64,000 nucleotides of DNA from Microbacterium sp. W4I4 (GTDB taxonomy: Bacteria; Actinomycetota; Actinomycetes; Actinomycetales; Microbacteriaceae): the NCBI RefSeq assembly GCF_030816235.1, contig NZ_JAUSXT010000001.1, forward strand, positions 1,984,001 through 2,048,000. Direction: 5' to 3'. The position numbers and the translations under genes were made by a program. Under the pieces are notes generated by a model. It searched no databases. It saw only the letters and a list, made by a program, of their open reading frames with translations, and was not told the origin of the DNA. Of the stretch, positions 59,647 through 64,000 are shown one piece after another (the stretch's first letter is position 1; every line of letters starts with the position of its first letter).

Positions 59647-59766
59647 GCATGTCCCAGCTGAGGCGGGTCACTCGCAGGAGCACCCATCGTTTCTGGGACA
59701 TGCAATGTGCGAGGGGTCAGGTGTGGCGGGTCCGCCGCAGCAGCACCCGTCATTTCTGAGACATAC
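59647..59766. repeat. Double intergenic repeat (GCATGTCCCAG type)
   Basis: Perfect 11-bp arms GCATGTCCCAG (59647-59657) and CTGGGACATGC (59693-59703) frame the first unit. A 42-base stretch (59662-59703) is then repeated directly at 59725-59766 with 34/42 identity, ending TTTCTGAGACATAC. Motifs recur at 1018 and 13885. It lies between convergent cinA and the biotin carboxylase gene. Confidence 0.8.
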
Positions 59767-59783
59767 CCGCCGACCGGGTGTGG

Positions 59784-61496
59784 TCAGCCGACGCGGGCGA
59801 TCACGGCATCCGCGGCGATCATGTCGCCCACCGCGGCGCCGTGCGTCAGGGCGCCCGCACGGTGCGCGGTGACGGGGGTCTCCATCTTCATCGCGTCCAG
59901 CACGGCGACGGCGTCGCCCTCCGCGACCTCCGCGCCGTCGTCGACCAGCCAGCGCACGAGCGTCCCCGGGGCGGGCGCGCGCAGCTCTGCGGGATCGGCC
60001 TGCGCCGGGGCAGGAGCGGATGCCGCAGCACCGGCGAATCCGGCGAGCAGGGCGGTCGGCAGGCCGAGCATCACCCGACGTCCGTCGATCTCGACCGGGA
60101 AGCGCTGCAGACCGGCATCGGATGCCGGGGCGGGCCGCAGCTGCGGCTCCAGCCGCGGCAGCAGGGTGCTTTCGATCCATTGCGTGTGCACGGCGAACTC
60201 CGCCGTGGTGAACTCGGGCTGGTCGATCGCGAGACGGTCGAAGTCGATCACGGTCGCGGGGCCCTCGACGACCAGTTCACGCAGCGCCCGGCGCGCACGC
60301 ACGAGGGCGGCATCGCGGGTGTCGGCGTGCACGATGAGTTTGGCGATCATGGAGTCGAACGCGGGCTGGACGGCATCCCCGGCCTCGATGCCGCTGTCCC
60401 ACCGCACGCCGGGGCCACCGGGCACGCGCAGCACGTCGACCGTGCCGGGGCTGGGCAGGAAACCGCGACCCGGGTCCTCGGCGTTGATGCGGAACTCGAA
60501 CGCGTGCCCGTGCGGCTCAGGAGTCTCGGTGAGCGAGAGCCCTTCGCCGAACGCGATGCGGAACTGCTCGCGCACCAGGTCGACGCCGGTGACCTCTTCG
60601 GTGACCGGGTGCTCGACCTGCAGGCGGGTGTTGACCTCCAGGAACGACAGCGTGCCGTCGGCGGCCAGCATGAACTCGACCGTGCCGGCGCTGCGATAGT
60701 CGACCTCGGCGCAGATCAGACGCGCGGCCTCGTGCAGGCGCGCGCGCTGCTCGTCGGTCAACCCGGGTGCGGGGGCCTCTTCGATGAGCTTCTGGTTGCG
60801 GCGCTGCATGGAGCAGTCGCGGTCGCCCACCACGATGACGCCGCCCTGGCCGTCGCCGAGCACCTGCACCTCGATGTGGCGCGGGCTCTCCAGGAACCGC
60901 TCCACGAAGCACTCGCCGCGGCCGAAAGCCACGATCGCCTCGCGCGTCGCCGCGTCGAACGCCTCGGCGACCTCGGAGAGCTCACGGACCACCTTGATGC
61001 CGCGGCCACCGCCGCCGAACGCGGCCTTGATCGCGATCGGCACGCCGTGCTCCTCGGCGAAGGCAACTGCCTCTGCGGGGCCCTCCAGCGGGTGGTCGGT
61101 GCCGGCGGCCAGCGGCGCCCCGACGCGCTCGGCTATGCGCCGTGCGGTCATCTTGTCACCGAGCTTCCCGATGCTCGCAGGCGTAGGGCCGATCCAGATC
61201 AGTCCGGCGTCTTCCACGGCACGCGCGAAGTCTGCGCTCTCGGAGAGGAACCCATAGCCGGGGTGCACCGCATCCGCCCCGCTGCGCTGAGCGGCGTCGA
61301 GCAGCGCCACGATGGACAGGTACGTCTCGGGGGCGGTCGATCCACCCAGGCTGACGGCCTCATCGGCCAGGCGCACATGCAGAGCATCCACATCCTGGTC
61401 GGCGTATACCGCGATCGACATATACCCGGCCTCGGCGCAGGCGCGGATCACGCGAACGGCGATCTCGCCGCGATTGGCGATGAGGATCTTCTTCAT
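59784..61496 (-). CDS. Biotin carboxylase fused to biotin carboxyl carrier domain
   Basis: An ATP-dependent biotin carboxylase of 570 residues. [19 protein letters not shown], the ATP-grasp [26 protein letters not shown] and [15 protein letters not shown] are complete. A linker rich in Ala/Pro leads to a carrier domain with the biotinyl-Lys at 537 (LDAMKMET). No separate carboxyltransferase lies nearby; instead it overlaps the PxpBC gene (ATGA, 61493-61496). That resembles urea carboxylase split into two chains, with KipI/KipA-like domains as the transferase. The acceptor is probably 5-oxoproline or another small amide. Confidence 0.9.
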   Translation of the reverse strand: MKKILIANRGEIAVRVIRACAEAGYMSIAVYADQDVDALHVRLADEAVSLGGSTAPETYLSIVALLDAAQRSGADAVHPGYGFLSESADFARAVEDAGLIWIGPTPASIGKLGDKMTARRIAERVGAPLAAGTDHPLEGPAEAVAFAEEHGVPIAIKAAFGGGGRGIKVVRELSEVAEAFDAATREAIVAFGRGECFVERFLESPRHIEVQVLGDGQGGVIVVGDRDCSMQRRNQKLIEEAPAPGLTDEQRARLHEAARLICAEVDYRSAGTVEFMLAADGTLSFLEVNTRLQVEHPVTEEVTGVDLVREQFRIAFGEGLSLTETPEPHGHAFEFRINAEDPGRGFLPSPGTVDVLRVPGGPGVRWDSGIEAGDAVQPAFDSMIAKLIVHADTRDAALVRARRALRELVVEGPATVIDFDRLAIDQPEFTTAEFAVHTQWIESTLLPRLEPQLRPAPASDAGLQRFPVEIDGRRVMLGLPTALLAGFAGAAASAPAPAQADPAELRAPAPGTLVRWLVDDGAEVAEGDAVAVLDAMKMETPVTAHRAGALTHGAAVGDMIAADAVIARVG

Positions 61497-63193
61497 GAGG
61501 TGCCTTCCTCGGTGGGGTCAGCGTGCGGCCGCCCGGAGTCTGCGGGTGCCGCACGACGTGTCGCCTCGCGACTCGCCGCCTGGGTGGCGGCGGCTCCGGA
61601 CGACGGAACCAGAGCGGCGCGCGCGGACGGATCGACGATGCGGAAGCGGATGCGGGTGCCGGGCGGCAGCTGACCGGCGAGGTCGAGGCAGCGGTCGGTG
61701 AGAGCGCCGATGATCGGATAGCCGCCGGTGAGCGGATGATCGGGCAGGAACAGCACGGGCTGTCCGTCCGGCGGCACCTGGATCGCCCCGGTGACGGCGC
61801 CCTCGCTGGGCAGCTCGCCCGGAACGGAGCGCTCCAGCGGGGTGTCGCCGTGCAGGCGGATGCCGACCCGGTCGGAGCGCGGGGTGACCGTCCAGTCCTG
61901 TCCGATCAGCGTCTGCAGCGCGGCCGGCGTGAACCAGTCGTCGCGCGGGCCGAGCGTGAGGTCCAGGGTGACGAGGTCGCCGGATGCCGGCAGCTCCCGC
62001 GCCTGCGGATGCGGGTCGACAGCGTGCGGAGCGCCGGTGCCGATGCCGACGACGTCGCCCGCGGAGAGCGGAGCGGGACCGACGCCGGAGAGCGTGTCGG
62101 ATGCCGTGCTGCCGAGCGCCGGTGCGGCGAGGATGCCACCTCGTGCCGCGATCACGTAGCGCACGCCGTTCACGGGGTGCCCAAGGACGAGTTCGTCGCC
62201 GTCGACGACGGCGAACGGAGCGCCGTGCGCGATCGTGCGGGCGAGGCCCGCGGCATCCGTCAGCATCAGCTCTCCGATCGCACCGGCGACTGCGGCGACG
62301 CCGTCGCCGTGGAAGCGGAGAACTGCTCCCCCGACGCTCTCCAGAACGGCCGCGCCGGAATCGTTGCCGACGGCGCGGTTCGCGTCGCGCAGCGCCGTGC
62401 GGTCGGCGACGCCGGATGCCGAGACGCCCAGAGCGGCGTGCCCGAAGCGACCGAGGTCCTGCACGAGCAGCTGGAGCGAGGGACGGACCACCTCCACAGC
62501 GAGTCGGCGCCCTTCGACAGGCTCAGGGACCGAGGTCGACTGGGTTGCTGAGCCTGTCGAAGCACCCGGCCCACCGTCGATCGTCTCCCGCCCGGCCCGC
62601 TCGAACCTGACCAGCGTGCCCGGCGACAGCAGGGCAGGCGGGTCGCGGTCGATGTCCCACATGGCGGCGTCCGTGCGTCCGATCAGCTGCCAGCCGCCCG
62701 GGCTCTCGCGCGGATAGACGCCGGTGAAGTGTCCGGCGAGCGCGACGGATCCGGCCGGCACGCGGGTGCGCGGCGACGAGCGCCGCGGCACGTCGAAGAT
62801 CGGGTCGCTGCCGACGGTGTAGCCGAAGCCGGGGGCGAAGCCCGAGAACGCGACCTGCCAATCGGCGGCCAGGTGCCGGTTCACGACCTCCTCGGCCGAG
62901 ACATCGAGCAGCCGGGCGACGTCGTCGAGGTCCTCGCCGTCGTAGCGCACCGGGATGGTCGCTTCGCCGGTGTGCGGGACGTGCTCGGCATCCACCTCGG
63001 TCGCCTCGAGAACCCGAGCGAGCTCGGCGGCCGACACTCGCAGCGGGTCGAAGCGCACCAGCACCGTCCGCGCCCCAGGGATGCGCTCGACCACGCCGGG
63101 CGCTCCGTCCCAGGCGAGGTTCAGCCGCATGGCCTCGTCGAGGTCTGCCGCCTCGACGAGCAGGGCGCGATCGGATGCCGTGAGGATGCGCAT
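61493..63193 (-). CDS. Fused PxpB-PxpC (KipI-KipA-like) 5-oxoprolinase subunits
   Basis: A 566-residue fusion. Residues 1-205 are PxpB/KipI-like ([49 protein letters not shown]). Residues 236-530 are PxpC/KipA-like ([50 protein letters not shown]). PxpABC converts 5-oxoproline to glutamate with ATP. The interdomain linker (about 206-235, [17 protein letters not shown]) is encoded by a double repeat element at 62512-62562. The C-terminal tail is Ala/Arg-rich and unlikely to be folded. Its start touches the pxpA stop by one base. Confidence 0.9.
   Translation of the reverse strand: MRILTASDRALLVEAADLDEAMRLNLAWDGAPGVVERIPGARTVLVRFDPLRVSAAELARVLEATEVDAEHVPHTGEATIPVRYDGEDLDDVARLLDVSAEEVVNRHLAADWQVAFSGFAPGFGYTVGSDPIFDVPRRSSPRTRVPAGSVALAGHFTGVYPRESPGGWQLIGRTDAAMWDIDRDPPALLSPGTLVRFERAGRETIDGGPGASTGSATQSTSVPEPVEGRRLAVEVVRPSLQLLVQDLGRFGHAALGVSASGVADRTALRDANRAVGNDSGAAVLESVGGAVLRFHGDGVAAVAGAIGELMLTDAAGLARTIAHGAPFAVVDGDELVLGHPVNGVRYVIAARGGILAAPALGSTASDTLSGVGPAPLSAGDVVGIGTGAPHAVDPHPQARELPASGDLVTLDLTLGPRDDWFTPAALQTLIGQDWTVTPRSDRVGIRLHGDTPLERSVPGELPSEGAVTGAIQVPPDGQPVLFLPDHPLTGGYPIIGALTDRCLDLAGQLPPGTRIRFRIVDPSARAALVPSSGAAATQAASREATRRAAPADSGRPHADPTEEGTS
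62512..62562. repeat. Paired inverted copies of the short element in the PxpBC linker
   Basis: CTTCGACAGGCTCAG (62512-62526) and its exact complement (62548-62562) flank 21 bases. Together they code for the linker between the two fused domains. Confidence 0.85.
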
Positions 63194-63963
63194 CAGACTC
63201 CGACTGTCGCGAACGGCGCTATCGTGACGCCGGCCTCCTGCAGCATCCGCTTGGTCTCCGTCGCCATCGCGATGGCGCCCGCACTGTCGCCGTGCACGCA
63301 GATCGACTGCGCATCGACGCGCACATCCGTGCCGTCGATCGCGCGGATCATGCCGGACTCGGCGAAACGCACCATCCGCTCGGCGACGGCCTGCGCGTCG
63401 TGCAGCACCGCGCCCTCCTGCGTGCGCGAGACGAGTCCGCCGTCGGGCAGGTAGGCGCGGTCGGCGAAGGCTTCGGCGGCCACCTGCAGCCCGGCCCTCT
63501 CGGCCACCTCGAGAATGACGCCACCGGCGAGGCCCAGCAGCACCAGGCTCGGATCGATCGCCTTGATCGCGGCGACGACATCCGCCGCCTGACGCTCGTC
63601 GCGGGCGATGGTGTTGTACAGCGCGCCGTGCGGCTTCACATACGCGACCGTGCCGCCGACCGCCGCCGTCAGTGCCGAGAGCGCGCCGAGCTGATACTCG
63701 ACGTGCGCCTGCAGCGTCGCCGAGTCGATCTCGACGTTCGTGCGCCCGAAGTTCTCGTAGTCGCGGTAGCCGGGGTGCGCGCCGATCACGACGCCGCCCC
63801 GGACCGCGGCGGCGAGGGTCTCGCGGATGCCCTCGGGGCTGCCCGCGTGGAACCCGCACGCCACGTTCGCGCTGGTGACGATCTCGAGCATCGCCGCGTC
63901 GTCGCCGACGATGCGGTCCGGGGTGTTCTCGCCGAGGTCCGAGTTCAGATCGATGGATGCCAT
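63193..63963 (-). CDS. pxpA: 5-oxoprolinase subunit PxpA (LamB/YcsF family)
   Basis: A 256-residue protein. The family start [55 protein letters not shown] and [10 protein letters not shown] are all present. With PxpB/C it hydrolyses 5-oxoproline; PxpA is thought to open the ring. ATG 63963 follows GGAACGGAGACTGAC. It is the first gene seen of pxpA-pxpBC-biotin carboxylase. The upstream region, to 64000, is cut off by the window edge. Confidence 0.93.
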   Translation of the reverse strand: MASIDLNSDLGENTPDRIVGDDAAMLEIVTSANVACGFHAGSPEGIRETLAAAVRGGVVIGAHPGYRDYENFGRTNVEIDSATLQAHVEYQLGALSALTAAVGGTVAYVKPHGALYNTIARDERQAADVVAAIKAIDPSLVLLGLAGGVILEVAERAGLQVAAEAFADRAYLPDGGLVSRTQEGAVLHDAQAVAERMVRFAESGMIRAIDGTDVRVDAQSICVHGDSAGAIAMATETKRMLQEAGVTIAPFATVGV

Positions 63964-64000
63964 GTCAGTCTCCGTTCCGTGTGCGTCGGGTCTTCAGCCT

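Noticed and set aside
1..64000. tRNA, rRNA, prophage or insertion sequence
   Set aside because: No cloverleaf, rRNA signature, transposase, integrase or phage structural gene was found by reading.

Overview
The window is 64 kb of very G+C-rich, densely packed DNA. The gene set points to an actinobacterium of the family Microbacteriaceae, probably Microbacterium: an actinobacterial DUF3073 gene beside purF-purM, an Rv2578c-type radical SAM gene, a YkoE-type ECF importer, an IdeR/DtxR-like box, and many genes whose start codon lies 6-7 bases after a TANNNT promoter hexamer, which implies leaderless mRNA. The genus call is inference. I saw no rRNA, tRNA, prophage, insertion sequence or CRISPR array.

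Layout. 1-5.0 kb: a frameshifted acyl-CoA oxidase fragment, an MFS transporter and a metNIQ-type importer. 5.0-18.3 kb: an OsmC/Ohr protein, a 62-bp tandem array, RecQ, a GNAT enzyme, a large secreted subtilase, a two-gene ECF importer, an acyl-CoA dehydrogenase, a VanY-like peptidase and a radical SAM protein. 18.5-31.9 kb: a DEAD-box helicase with a very long R/D/G-rich N-terminus, a mutarotase-like protein, a TetR-RND pair, paired fluoride channels, a Pr6Pr membrane protein, an apparently circularly permuted flavin amine oxidase, a TipA-type MerR regulator, a DUF4097-PadR operon and a universal stress protein. 32-41.5 kb: housekeeping genes including purF, purM and purD, DUF3073, a MOSC protein, a Nudix enzyme and an SCP-like protein. 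41.6-43.4 kb: an XRE regulator and membrane protein divergent from a small export protein, sharing three operators. 43.4-50.8 kb: a ROK-regulated sugar ABC importer divergent from its binding protein, a Gfo/Idh dehydrogenase and a TIM-barrel isomerase. 50.9-59.6 kb: a DHA2 exporter with a two-component system, a TM2-Ltp protein, a PH protein, purC, vapBC, an NCS2 permease and CinA/PncC. 59.8-64 kb: biotin carboxylase-BCCP, fused PxpBC and PxpA.

The most unusual feature is a layer of non-coding structure. Long imperfect inverted repeats of several sequence classes sit at about eleven gene borders, mostly 3' ends. Some carry internal direct repeats. One class also lies in frame inside a coding region (13885-13933). 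A separate short element (CCCTTCGACAAGCTCAGGG and variants) lies inside at least six coding regions, where it encodes interdomain linkers or surface loops. The other main observation is the amine oxidase whose usual C-terminal FAD-binding segment lies at the N-terminus.
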